The notes under the pieces were generated by a model. It saw nothing but the letters and a program-made list of their open reading frames with translations, ran no database searches and was not told the DNA's origin. Positions 36,737 to 45,414 of a DNA stretch of 64,000 bases are shown piece after piece; positions within the stretch are counted from its first letter, which is position 1, and each line of letters starts with the position of its first letter. This stretch comes from Tistrella mobilis KA081020-065. Lineage in GTDB: Bacteria; Pseudomonadota; Alphaproteobacteria; Tistrellales; Tistrellaceae. The stretch lies in NCBI RefSeq assembly GCF_000264455.2, contig NC_017966.1:620001-684000 (forward strand), given 5' to 3'. A program made the translations under genes and the position numbers.

Positions 36737-36800
36737 CGCCGCGGCGTGCGGTAACGCAGGCTGCGGGATCTTTCGCGCCGCATGGATCGCCGGCGCGAGG

Positions 36801-37778
36801 TCAGGCGCGCTTCAGGCGGCTCGGCAGTTTGACCGCGACGCTCGACACCGCCACCGACGGTTTCGAGGGCTTCAGCACCAGGCCGCGGCCGGAAGCCTCG
36901 ACGTTGGCTTCTGGATAGACGGCGAGCACGTCCTTCAGCACTTCCTTCAGGCGGAAGGCCAGAACCCGGTGGCCGCTCTCGCTGCCGAAATGATCCGACA
37001 GCGCATGCCAGGGCACGGTGATCTCGCGCTTCAGCGCATGCAGCCGATAGGTCAGCCAGACATAGAGATCGAGGGCGAGGCTCGAATGCTTCAGCCGGGC
37101 GATCGCCTCTTCCGACAGCGGCACCGAGTGTTCCATCAGATGCTCGAAGAAGGCTTCGGAGAGCTTCACATGCCGCACCCATTCACCGCCGGTGCGGAAC
37201 AGGTCCTCGGCATCGCTGTCATCGCGCCACAGATCCATGCCGTCGACGATCCGCTGATCGGCCAGTCGCGCCTCGGCGCTGCCGCGTTCGAAGCGCATGG
37301 TGAACTCACACCGGGCGATGCGTAGTGCCTGCTCGCGAACCGGCGCATAGGAACCGCGCGGACCGCCCGAGGTCGACAGGCCCATCTTGCGCAGCCAGCT
37401 GGCCATGGTCGGCCCCAGATCGACCACCTGGCTCTGGCTGCGCACCGCCTCGGTCTGGAAATAGATCATGATCAGCCGCGCCTTGGTGCCATAGGGCACG
37501 CCGATGTCGACGATCTTGTCCTTGAGCGGCAGGATGCCGGGGCGGATGATCAGCTGATAGGCGCCGTTGCGGCGGACCCAGGGCTCCAGCGGATTCTTCG
37601 GCTCACGATGCGGCAGCGCTGCCTGGGCGAAACCCGAATGGAGATAATTGATCGTCTCGTTCTCGAGCGACATCATCTCGTGGGCCCAGCGCACCCGCCG
37701 CCGCTCGGCGGCCGAATCCGCCGTCGCCATGACCTGTTCAAGGCCGTGAAGCATGAGCTGCTGATGCACGTCCGCCAT
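36801..37778 (-). CDS. repA: Replication initiator, plasmid RepA family
   Basis: 325 aa. ATG 37778 has GGAGG 5 bases upstream. Matches plasmid-encoded RepA: LIIRPGILPLKDKIVDIGVPYGTKARLIMIYFQTEAV, LGPTMASWLRKMGLSTSGGPRGSYAPVREQALRIARCEF, and a C-terminal winged-helix-like ALDLYVWLTYRLHAL. The initiator is expected to bind the iterons in the region directly upstream (37966-38736) and open the origin. It is transcribed away from parAB, which sits on the other side of the iteron region. Confidence 0.88.
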   Translation of the reverse strand: MADVHQQLMLHGLEQVMATADSAAERRRVRWAHEMMSLENETINYLHSGFAQAALPHREPKNPLEPWVRRNGAYQLIIRPGILPLKDKIVDIGVPYGTKARLIMIYFQTEAVRSQSQVVDLGPTMASWLRKMGLSTSGGPRGSYAPVREQALRIARCEFTMRFERGSAEARLADQRIVDGMDLWRDDSDAEDLFRTGGEWVRHVKLSEAFFEHLMEHSVPLSEEAIARLKHSSLALDLYVWLTYRLHALKREITVPWHALSDHFGSESGHRVLAFRLKEVLKDVLAVYPEANVEASGRGLVLKPSKPSVAVSSVAVKLPSRLKRA

Positions 37779-37965
37779 ATCGACCTCCGGGCTCACGCAC
37801 CGGGCGCCATGCTCCTCACATGGTCGTGCCCCGCGCATGGTTTCGGCCGGCCCCTGCCGAAGGGGCGACCCGTTCATGCCTGATCCGTCACGATCCGACT
37901 TTACACAGGACGGGCCGCCGGACGGAAGTCCGTCAGGCCCCCGCAACGGCGCCGCACCACGAATC

Positions 37966-38736
37966 CGTTACAAGTTCAGCGATGCTGCCGCGCCCCGCCG
38001 TCGGATGATGACGCGAGGATGACCACCGTTTCAAGTTCAGCGTTGTTGCCGCATCGTCGCCTCCACCTGTCGTTCCCGAGCTGTCGTTGCCCCACAGATG
38101 ACGGATATCCTCGGTTTTCCACGCTGAACTCGTAACGTTCGGGGGGGGTCTGTCGGCCGGCTTTCGCTGAAAACGCAACGTATCGGCGCTGATCTCGATA
38201 CGGCGCGGGCCCGGCTTTACGCTGAACTCGAATCACCTGCCCCGGTTATCCACGCTGAACTCGATACCCCTTCCTATAGAGAGTCCCCTATAGATCTTTC
38301 TTACCGATAGGGTGACGCCGCATGGTACATGCCATCAGGGTCCTGACGCCTCCCGCCCCATCTCAACGACCTCGGACAAAGGTCTGTGATGCCAGCCAAA
38401 ACGGGAGACCTGCATCAACCCCTCCCCCCGCATCCCAAGCCATCACCCGGCAGTCGGGTACCGGGTTTCGTCCACAGCCGATCGCCGATTTCGACGCTGA
38501 AGTCGATACGCCGTACCACGTCGTGACGCGGTCGTCTTCACGCTGAATTGGTAACGCCCGGTCCCCTCCCCTCCCCTGCGGCCCGCAGCCGAAGCGTTAC
38601 GAGTTCAGCGTCGGGAAGCACGGGATTCTGCGGGACTCCGGCTCTTGCGGCACAGCTCTCGCTGATTTTGAAACGCCCGCCGCCCGATCTTCAGGCATCG
38701 ACCAGATTGTCGGACTCGGACGCTGAATTGGTAACG
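37966..38736. repeat. Origin iteron array, 12 copies of a 16-bp motif
   Basis: Consensus CGCTGAACTCGTAACG with variants (for example CGCTGAATTGGTAACG, CGCTGAAGTCGATACG). First bases: 37966, 38027, 38122, 38165, 38187, 38220, 38253, 38495, 38541, 38595, 38660, 38721; those at 37966, 38027 and 38595 are inverted. Spacing in the central group is 43, 22, 33 and 33 bp, close to whole helical turns. Together with repA and parA on either side this is the replication origin. The rest of 37779-38948 shows no gene. Confidence 0.85.
38246..38294. other. DnaA-box-like site and AT-rich repeat in the origin
   Basis: TTATCCACG (38246-38254), one base from the DnaA box TTATCCACA, overlaps the iteron at 38253. 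Immediately after lies the most AT-rich part of the origin with direct repeats CCTATAGA at 38273-38280 and 38287-38294. This is a candidate unwinding region. Confidence 0.5.
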
Positions 38737-38948
38737 CCCGGCCTGCGACCGATGGGCGCGGCCACATCAGGAATCAGGTCAACCATCAACTTCGCGATTG
38801 ATGCGTTGATGGCGGCGTGCGATGCTGTCGGCCGAACGGTAACGGGGACCGCGCCCCCTCGAGACCGGCTTCCATCCCGTCACGCTCCAGCCGGCCGCCG
38901 GCTGGCCATCATCCGATCCGGAAAGGCTCCCCTTATGAGGCTGTCCCG

Positions 38949-39989
38949 ATGAACGGCGAACGCATGCGCGAACTTCGCCAGCAGCTGCGCTTCAGCCAGG
39001 CCGACCTGAAGGAAGCCCTGAACCAGATGCTTAGTCGCAGCTATGACAAGCCCAAGATTTCGCGCTGGGAAAACGGCCGCGATCCGATCCCGGCCGATGT
39101 CTCGATGGCGCTGAACCGCCTGGTCGAAGGCAAGGGGCGCGAGGCGCGGACCATTGTTTTCGCCAATCAGAAGGGTGGGGTGGGCAAAACCACCAGTGCG
39201 CTGAACCTGGCCTATGCTCTCAGCCGGGGCGATCACCGGGTGCTGCTGGTCGATATGGACCCTCAGGCCACCGCCACAGTCGCCCTTCTGGCCGACGGCG
39301 CTGTCGAAGCCTATCGCCAGCGCCGGACCATGGCGCAGGTCATCCTGGGCGATGTGCCGATCGCCGAGGTCATCATCAAGGCCGGCGAAGAAATCATACC
39401 CGACCGGGCGCCGCTCTGTGATCTTGCCGCCAGCCATATCGATCTGGCCGAGACCGATGGCCGGCGCGAACCCGGCTTCGACATCACCCTGCGCGAAGCG
39501 CTGGAGCAGGTGCGCGACCGCTATGACTTCATCGTCATCGATGCGCCGCCCAATCTGGGCATGCTGACCTGGATGTCGCTGGCGGCCGCCGACGACGTGA
39601 TGATCCCGGTGCGCACCGAACCCTACGATACCATGGGCGTCGGCCTTATTCTCGGCACCATCAACAAGGTGCAGCGGCGACTGAACCCGGCCCTCCGGCT
39701 GGCCGGCATCCTGCCCACCCAGTACGGGCGGCGGAAATCGGTCGACCGCGAAGTGCTGGCCCATCTGGTCCAGGCGATGGGCGATATCGCCCCGGTGCTG
39801 GAGCCCGTGCCGAACAGCGCCGTCTTTGGCCATGCCGCCCGCAACGGCCGCATCGCCCTCGAAGCGTCGCCATCCAGTGCCGCACCCTCGGTCTATCTGC
39901 GACTGGCCGCCGGCATCATCGGCGACACCCCCCTGCCCCGCGCTGATGTCGATGTCAGCTATGCCGGCATTGATGAGGACGAGGTCTGA
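38949..39989 (+). CDS. parA: ParA partition ATPase with N-terminal HTH
   Basis: 346 aa. Residues 1-60 are an XRE-like helix-turn-helix (MRELRQQLRFSQADL, KPKISRWENGRDPIPADVSMAL), as in type Ia ParA proteins that repress their own promoter. The ATPase has Walker A NQKGGVGKTTSALNL near residue 76, Walker A' VLLVDMDPQAT, and Walker B FIVIDAPPNLG. It moves the replicon using ATP-dependent binding to nucleoid DNA together with ParB. Its stop overlaps the parB start by one base. Confidence 0.95.
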   Translation: MNGERMRELRQQLRFSQADLKEALNQMLSRSYDKPKISRWENGRDPIPADVSMALNRLVEGKGREARTIVFANQKGGVGKTTSALNLAYALSRGDHRVLLVDMDPQATATVALLADGAVEAYRQRRTMAQVILGDVPIAEVIIKAGEEIIPDRAPLCDLAASHIDLAETDGRREPGFDITLREALEQVRDRYDFIVIDAPPNLGMLTWMSLAAADDVMIPVRTEPYDTMGVGLILGTINKVQRRLNPALRLAGILPTQYGRRKSVDREVLAHLVQAMGDIAPVLEPVPNSAVFGHAARNGRIALEASPSSAAPSVYLRLAAGIIGDTPLPRADVDVSYAGIDEDEV

Positions 39990-40891
39990 TGGCTCCGCGA
40001 CGCAAGGCCCCCTCCCCCATTCTCGGCGCCGTGCGCGAGATGATCGCCGATGCCTCCGACACGCTGGTGACCGAGAACAGTCGGTTCAAGCACACTTTCG
40101 AAGTGGCGATCGACAAGATCAGCCCGGACCCGGATCAGCCGCGCAAGCATATCGACGACGAGGCGATCGCCGAGCTGGCCCGCACCATGGAGGAGCACGG
40201 CCAGCTGCAGCCGATCCTGGTGCGGCGCGATCCGGCTGACCGGCGCCATTACGTCATCGTCGCTGGTGAGCGTCGCTACCGCGCCGCCCGGCTGAATGGC
40301 TGGCCCACGCTGCTCGCCATCGAGCATGATGCCGATCCTGAAATCGCGGCGCTGATCGAAAACCTGCAGCGCGTCGACCTGTCGCCGGTGGACGAGGCAC
40401 GGGGGCTTGCCCGCCTGATCGAAGGCCGCGGCTGGAGCCAGGCCGAGGCGGCTGGCGTCCTGGGCAAGGCCAAGAGCGAGATCAGTGGCGTGCTCCGGAT
40501 CCTCACCTTGCCGGATGATCTGCTCGATGCGGTTCTGACGTCAGAACTCACCCTGCCCAAGAATGTACTGGTCGAACTGGCTCGCATCGAGACCCCGGCC
40601 GTCCGTGACCGGCTGGTCGCCCTCGCCTTCGACGGCAAGCTGACGGTCCGCGCCCTCCGCGCCGCCCGGGCCGAGGATGACGGCAAGCCGCCAAGGCTGC
40701 CCGAGCACGACGCTGAAGTTGAAACGGCCGCCCCGCGCACGGCGCCGGGCAAGCTGTCGCTGCGGCAGCTCGATCGTCTGGCCCTTGCCCTTGAAGCCGC
40801 CGCCCATCGCGGCACGCCCCTGAGCGCTGCCGAGCGTGAGCGTCTCGAAATCGTCCAGCATCATATCGAGGCCCTGCTCAGCGGAAGCTGA
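39989..40891 (+). CDS. parB: ParB partition protein
   Basis: 300 aa. The N-terminal ParB/Srx domain (ISPDPDQPRKHIDDEAIAELARTMEEHGQLQPILVRR, then VIVAGERRYRAAR with the CTP-binding GERR motif) is followed by a central helix-turn-helix region (EARGLARLIEGRGWSQAEAAGVLGKAKSEISGVLRI) that should bind parS. The gene carries both an iteron (40711-40726) and a perfect GTTCTGACGTCAGAAC palindrome (40532-40547) inside its coding sequence. It is translationally coupled to parA. Confidence 0.95.
   Translation: MAPRRKAPSPILGAVREMIADASDTLVTENSRFKHTFEVAIDKISPDPDQPRKHIDDEAIAELARTMEEHGQLQPILVRRDPADRRHYVIVAGERRYRAARLNGWPTLLAIEHDADPEIAALIENLQRVDLSPVDEARGLARLIEGRGWSQAEAAGVLGKAKSEISGVLRILTLPDDLLDAVLTSELTLPKNVLVELARIETPAVRDRLVALAFDGKLTVRALRAARAEDDGKPPRLPEHDAEVETAAPRTAPGKLSLRQLDRLALALEAAAHRGTPLSAAERERLEIVQHHIEALLSGS
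40532..40547. other. Candidate parS site 2 (perfect palindrome)
   Basis: GTTCTGACGTCAGAAC, a perfect 16-bp palindrome within parB. The GTT...AAC ends and central CG match the general form of known parS sites. Confidence 0.6.
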
Positions 40892-40920
40892 CGCAGAGCG
40901 GCGACGCTGAAGTTGAAACG
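40711..40920 (+). repeat. Two iterons at the end of parB
   Basis: CGCTGAAGTTGAAACG occurs twice, at 40711-40726 inside parB and at 40905-40920 just after its stop. The two copies are identical. The second overlaps the stem of the parB terminator by 5 bases. Confidence 0.75.
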
Positions 40921-40945
40921 GCAGGGCCTTCGGGCCCTGCCGTTT
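40916..40945 (+). terminator. Terminator of the parAB operon
   Basis: AAACGGCAGGGCC-TTCG-GGCCCTGCCGTTT, a perfect 13-bp stem with a TTCG tetraloop ending in TTT, 24 bp after the parB stop. It could serve in both directions. Confidence 0.85.
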
Positions 40946-41013
40946 GTCGTTGCGGTGTCTCGCTTCCGGATCTCATTCCAGGCTGGACCGGCCGCGTGGA
41001 TGCCTCCCTTGCA

Positions 41014-41556
41014 TCAGCCGATGCGTTTGGTCATAAAGACCCGCGAGAACCCGTTATCGATCCGGCGCCCGGTCTCGACATAGCCGTGGCGCGTATAGAT
41101 CTCGACATTCCGTGCCATCAGCACATGGGTGTAGAGCCGGACCTCCCGAAGCTTCAGCTCCGCCGCCCGGGCTTCTGTGAAGGCGAGCAGCTGACGGCCG
41201 AGACCGGTGCCCTGGGCCGAGGGCGCCACTGCGATGCTGTGCAGGAGGAGATGGTCGGTGTCTGGGATCAGGATGACCAAGCCAACCGGAGCCGGCCCGG
41301 TTCCGACCGCCGGACCGGTATCTTCCGCCAGCCAGACCTCGATATCCGGATCGGCGAGCAGGGCAGGGACATCGTCGCCCATCGGCCCGGGCTCTCGCCC
41401 GATCACCGGGATCCAGGGGGCGTAGGCGGCCGTCGTGATATCGATGATCGCTGCGGCGTCGTGAAGCGTCGCCCGGCGGAACGCCGGCGCTGGTGGCTGG
41501 TGGCACGACACCCGGGGGCCGGCCCCGGTGCCGTCCGGCAGGTCGATGGTCATCAT
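41014..41556 (-). CDS. GNAT-family N-acetyltransferase
   Basis: 180 aa. GNAT fold: N-terminal FRRATLHDAAAIIDIT, the acetyl-CoA loop LLLHSIAVAPSAQGTGLGRQLL (Q-x-x-G-x-G/A), and C-terminal ARNVEIYTRHGYVETGR. It transfers an acetyl group to an amine; the target is unknown. It is convergent with parB across the terminator, inserted between the two iteron clusters. Confidence 0.92.
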   Translation of the reverse strand: MMTIDLPDGTGAGPRVSCHQPPAPAFRRATLHDAAAIIDITTAAYAPWIPVIGREPGPMGDDVPALLADPDIEVWLAEDTGPAVGTGPAPVGLVILIPDTDHLLLHSIAVAPSAQGTGLGRQLLAFTEARAAELKLREVRLYTHVLMARNVEIYTRHGYVETGRRIDNGFSRVFMTKRIG

Positions 41557-41717
41557 GTCCGTCCTCGGCAGCGCCGTCCTGATCTGGAAAGCCGGGCAGG
41601 GGCGGGCGATGCGATCACCCGGCCGCTACGTCATCATAGAACCAATCGGGGCCCGGCTTCCTGCGTCAACCGGCTTCCTGCGTCAAACTGCCCGGGATCT
41701 GCGGTACGGGCGGGCCA

Positions 41718-42078
41718 CGCTGAACTTGTAACGCCGGGCCGATGAAACACCGGGTTTGGCGTATCAGCTTCAGCGACGCATTCCGCATGGCCACCGGCGG
41801 CGCTGAAGACGATACGGCGGCGCTGCGTTCTGATGTCAGAATGGTAACGCTGAACGAACGGCGAGGGCAGGCCATGACCGATGGCATCCGATAAGGCGTT
41901 GCGTTACGAGTTCAGCGTTGGAAAGAAGGCTGTAGGGTCTGAAAGGGTGTTTGCAAACAGAGCTGCTGGGATCCGCCCCGGGCATCTCCGCGCCCTGAAA
42001 CAGGACATCAGGGCCCGATAATGATCAAGGCGACGGTCTGCCGTATCAAACTCAGCGCCTGGCGTTACGAGTTCAGCG
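41718..42078. repeat. Second iteron cluster, six copies
   Basis: The 16-bp motif at 41718, 41760 (inverted), 41801, 41902 (inverted), 42042 (inverted) and 42063 (inverted). The last two are 21 bp apart. The region 41557-42175 holds no gene; besides these motifs it carries the parS candidate at 41827. It lies 3 kb from the main origin array, on the far side of parAB. Confidence 0.8.
41827..41842. other. Candidate parS site 3 (near-perfect palindrome)
   Basis: GTTCTGATGTCAGAAT, two bases from GTTCTGACGTCAGAAC, located among the second iteron cluster. Confidence 0.5.
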
Positions 42079-42175
42079 TTGCCGAAGAGCGCGGTTATGG
42101 GTCGCGGGTCTTGACGTCGACGGCCGGGAGCCGGAGAGTGACGGCGCGTGCTGCCCATCAAAAGCCGAGCCCTTG

Positions 42176-42706
42176 ATGTCCCTGCCCCATGCCCTGCTTA
42201 CCTCGCTGCTGGAGCGGCCCTGTTCCGGGTCGGAACTGGCCGGCCGGTTCGACCGCTCGATCGGCTATTTCTGGCAGGCAAGCCATCAGCAGATCTACCG
42301 GGAACTCTCGCGGCTGGAGGCGGGGGGATTGATCGAGGCGCTGGAACCCGAGGCGAGCCGTGGCCGGCCGCGGGCCTACCGGGTGCTGCCCGCCGGACGC
42401 GCCGAGCTTGCACGCTGGGTGGATGAGGTGTCGGAGCCGAGGCCGCTTAGGGATGAATTGATGGTGCGCCTGCGCGCTGCCGCGGTTCTGGGCACCACCG
42501 GCCTTGCGGAGGACCTCCGGAGCCGGTTGCAGCGGCACCGCGACATGCTGGCCCGCTATCGCGAGATCGAGGCCCGGGACTTCACGCCGCCGCCGGCCAC
42601 GCAGGATGCCCGCCTTCGCCATCTGGTGCTGAAGGCGGGCATCCGGCACGAGAGAAACTGGATTGACCTCTGTGTCGATGCGCTGGAGATTCTGTCGGCG
42701 GAATAA
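42176..42706 (+). CDS. PadR-family transcriptional regulator
   Basis: 176 aa from ATG 42176. PadR winged helix LPHALLTSLLERPCSGSELAGRFDRSIGYFWQASHQQIYRELSRLEAGGLIE, followed by a C-terminal helical dimerisation domain (Vir-type). It lies directly after the second iteron cluster and 86 bp before the end of a convergent SnoaL-like gene. The target is unknown; the dienoyl-CoA reductase promoter with its two palindromes is one possibility. Confidence 0.92.
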   Translation: MSLPHALLTSLLERPCSGSELAGRFDRSIGYFWQASHQQIYRELSRLEAGGLIEALEPEASRGRPRAYRVLPAGRAELARWVDEVSEPRPLRDELMVRLRAAAVLGTTGLAEDLRSRLQRHRDMLARYREIEARDFTPPPATQDARLRHLVLKAGIRHERNWIDLCVDALEILSAE

Positions 42707-42792
42707 CCCGCCGACAGCGCCTGTGCGCGGCGGGGCCCGGGGCGCGGATCAGGGTGCAGAGGGGCCATGGGGCTCCGAAGAAGGGCCGTGGG

Positions 42793-43239
42793 TCAGGTCT
42801 TGGCCTTGAATGCCGGCAGGCTGCCGCCCACGCGCGCCGCCATGCGGGCACCCAGCGCCTGCAGGCCGCTCATCGGCCGGACCATGACCTCGAAATCCCG
42901 GATCAGCCCGTCTTCATCGAAACGGATCATGTCGATGCCCTTCAGGCTGCGGCCGTCGACTGTGGCCGAAAATTCCAGTACCACATCCAGCCCATCATCC
43001 GACACGAAGCTGCGGTGATAGGTGAAATCCTCGAAGACCTCGATGACATTGCTCAGCGCCAGCACCAGCGCCTCGGCAGAGGCATAGGCGTTATGGGCCA
43101 TGGGGGAGCGGAAAACCGCCTCCGGATGGGCAATCTCGCGCAGGCGGCCGAGATCATGAGCCTCCATCATCTGATGCCAGAGCTGAAGCGAGGCTTTGAC
43201 GGCGGGGGCGGCGGCTTCGGGGATGTACAGAGTGGTCAC
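42793..43239 (-). CDS. SnoaL-like (NTF2-fold) protein
   Basis: 148 aa cone-shaped NTF2 fold: LQLWHQMMEAHDLGRLREIAHPEAVFRSP and VVLEFSATVDGRSLKGIDMIRFDEDGLIRDFEVMVRPM are typical of SnoaL-2 members. These act as isomerases, cyclases or ligand-binding proteins. It is downstream of, and on the same strand as, the dienoyl-CoA reductase (43 bp gap containing a parS candidate). Confidence 0.88.
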   Translation of the reverse strand: MTTLYIPEAAAPAVKASLQLWHQMMEAHDLGRLREIAHPEAVFRSPMAHNAYASAEALVLALSNVIEVFEDFTYHRSFVSDDGLDVVLEFSATVDGRSLKGIDMIRFDEDGLIRDFEVMVRPMSGLQALGARMAARVGGSLPAFKAKT

Positions 43240-43272
43240 GGCGCGTTTCCTCGTATCGGTCTTGTTGGGTAA

Positions 43273-43288
43273 GTTCTGACGTCAGAAC
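43273..43288. other. Candidate parS site 4 (perfect palindrome)
   Basis: GTTCTGACGTCAGAAC again, perfect, overlapping the stop codon of the dienoyl-CoA reductase gene. Confidence 0.6.
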
Positions 43289-45393
43289 GTCGCGGCGAGG
43301 CGTGTGCCCTGGTCGATGGCGCGCTTGGCGTCGAGTTCGAGGGCCAGATCGGCACCGCCGATCAGATGAACCGTGCAGCCGGCCGCCTCCAGCGCCGCGG
43401 CCAGGCTGCGCTCCGGCTCCTGTCCGGCGCAGATCACCACGCTGTCGGCAGGGATGACCCGGGTCTCGCCGCCCGATGTCACCACCAGCCCGTCATCGTC
43501 GATCCGCTCATAGGTGACGCCGCCGGTCATGGTCACGCCGCGGGCCTGCAGGGCCGCACGGTGGATCCAGCCGGTGGTCTTGCCGAGCCCGGCGCCCGGC
43601 CGGCCGGCCTTGCGCTGGAGCAGCTGCACCTGGCGTACGGCGGGGCGGGGGGCCGGCTTGCCCAGCCCGCCCGGCGTCGCGGGGTTGGTGTCCACGCCCC
43701 AGTCACGGGCAAAATCTTCGATGCTGTCGGTCCCTGTGCCATCGGGTCCTGTGCCATCGGGTCCGTGGCCTTCGCCATGGGTCAGCAGCTCGGCGACGTC
43801 GAAGCCGATGCCGCCGGCTCCGATGATCGCCACCCGATCCCCCACCGGCTTGCGGTCGCGTAGCACATCCAGATAGCCCAGCACCTTCGGATGGTCGCGC
43901 CCGGCAATCTCGGGCGCGCGCGGCACCACGCCGGTCGCCAGGATCACGGCGTCGAAACCGCCGACGGCCAGCTCCTCCGCCGTCACCCGATGGCCGGACC
44001 GCAGCGCCACTCCCGTCACCTCGATCCGCTTGCGGAAATAGCGCAGCGTCTCGTGGAACTCCTCCTTGCCCGGGATAGTTTTGGCCAAGTTGAACTGGCC
44101 GCCGATCTGGTCGTCGGCTTCGAACAGCGTCACCTGATGGCCGCGTTCCGCGGCGGTGGTGGCGAAGGCGAGTCCGGCCGGGCCGGCGCCGACCACGGCC
44201 AGCCGCTTCGGCGCCGCGGTCGGCGCAATCACCAGCTCGGTCTCGTTGCAGGCCCGCGGATTGACCAGGCAGGAGGTGATCTTGCCACCGAAAGTATGGT
44301 CCAGGCAGGCTTGGTTGCAGCCGATACAGGTGTTGATTTCATCGGCGCGGCCGGTGCGGGCCTTGCGCACGAAATCGGCATCGGCCAGGAAGGGGCGGGC
44401 CATCGACACCATGTCGCAGGCCCCTTCGGCCAGCAGTCGTTCGGCCAGCTCAGGCGTGTTGATCCGGTTGGTCGCCACCAGGGGCAGGCCGACCATGCCC
44501 TTCAGCCGCTGCGTCACCCAGGCGAAGGCGCCGCGCGGCACCCGGGTCGCGATGGTCGGCACCCGCGCCTCGTGCCAGCCGATGCCGGTGTTGATGATGG
44601 TGGCGCCGGCCGCCTCGATGGCACGGGCCAGGATCGCCACCTCCTCGAAGGTCGATCCGCCCTCCACCAGATCCAGCATCGACAGACGGTAGATGATGAT
44701 GAAGTCGGGGCCGAGCTTTTCCCGCACCCGCCTGACGATCTCGACCGGGAAGCGGATACGGTTCTCGTAAGGCCCGCCCCACTCGTCGTCGCGGTGGTTG
44801 GTGCGCGCGGCGATGAACTCGTTGATCAGATAGCCTTCCGATCCCATGATCTCGACGCCGTCATAGCCGGCCTCGCGGGCGAGGGCGGCGCAGCGCACGA
44901 AATCCGCGATCGTCTCCTCCACCTCTGCACCAGTCAGCGCATGGGGGCGGGCAGGGTTGATCGGCGCGCGAACCGCACTCGGCGCCACCAGATCAGGATG
45001 ATAGGCATACCGGCCGAAATGCAGGATCTGCATGGCGATGCGGCCGCCTTCGGCATGCACCGCGTCGGTCACGATCCGGTGGCGGCGGGCCTCGTCGGTG
45101 GTGGTCAGCATCGCCCCGCCGGGCAGCGGCCGGCCCCGTTCATTGGGTGCGATGCCGCCGGTCACGATCAGCCCCACTTCGCCGCGCGCCCGTTCGGCAT
45201 AGAAGGCGGCCATGCGCTCAAAGCCATGCGGCGCCTCTTCCAGGCCCAGATGCATCGAGCCCATCAGCACCCGGTTGGGCAGGGTCACGAAGCCCAGATC
45301 CAGCGGCCGGGTGAGGGCGGGGAAGGCGGATGAGAGGGGAGGGAAGGGTGGGGTAGGGGAGAGTGGGGTGGGATTGGACAGATCGACGGTCAT
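43282..45393 (-). CDS. fadH: 2,4-dienoyl-CoA reductase-like flavoprotein
   Basis: 703 aa, OYE/FadH type. An N-terminal FMN barrel (LPNRVLMGSMHLGLEE, QILHFGRYAYHP, GYDGVEIMGSEGYLINEFI), a 4Fe-4S cluster binding stretch CIGCNQACLDHTFGGKITSC, and a C-terminal FAD/NADPH domain (VVGAGPAGLAFATTAAERGHQVTLFEA, AIIGAGGIGFDVAELL). It reduces conjugated enoyl thioesters. A linker with the repeat GPDGTGPDGTGTD, coded by a 15-bp repeat near 43730-43772, is an unusual insertion. The N-terminus starts with a Pro-rich leader. Two matching operators lie just upstream. Confidence 0.9.
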   Translation of the reverse strand: MTVDLSNPTPLSPTPPFPPLSSAFPALTRPLDLGFVTLPNRVLMGSMHLGLEEAPHGFERMAAFYAERARGEVGLIVTGGIAPNERGRPLPGGAMLTTTDEARRHRIVTDAVHAEGGRIAMQILHFGRYAYHPDLVAPSAVRAPINPARPHALTGAEVEETIADFVRCAALAREAGYDGVEIMGSEGYLINEFIAARTNHRDDEWGGPYENRIRFPVEIVRRVREKLGPDFIIIYRLSMLDLVEGGSTFEEVAILARAIEAAGATIINTGIGWHEARVPTIATRVPRGAFAWVTQRLKGMVGLPLVATNRINTPELAERLLAEGACDMVSMARPFLADADFVRKARTGRADEINTCIGCNQACLDHTFGGKITSCLVNPRACNETELVIAPTAAPKRLAVVGAGPAGLAFATTAAERGHQVTLFEADDQIGGQFNLAKTIPGKEEFHETLRYFRKRIEVTGVALRSGHRVTAEELAVGGFDAVILATGVVPRAPEIAGRDHPKVLGYLDVLRDRKPVGDRVAIIGAGGIGFDVAELLTHGEGHGPDGTGPDGTGTDSIEDFARDWGVDTNPATPGGLGKPAPRPAVRQVQLLQRKAGRPGAGLGKTTGWIHRAALQARGVTMTGGVTYERIDDDGLVVTSGGETRVIPADSVVICAGQEPERSLAAALEAAGCTVHLIGGADLALELDAKRAIDQGTRLAATF

Positions 45394-45414
45394 CCTCAGC
45401 GCGCTCCGGCTTTT

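Noticed and set aside
38322-38952. Small plus-strand frames in the origin region
   Set aside because: Pro/Arg-rich, overlap iterons, and no ribosome site or family features.
36721-43288. Classical parS (TGTTTCACGTGAAACA) near parAB
   Set aside because: No such site seen; the GTTCTGACGTCAGAAC palindrome is proposed instead.
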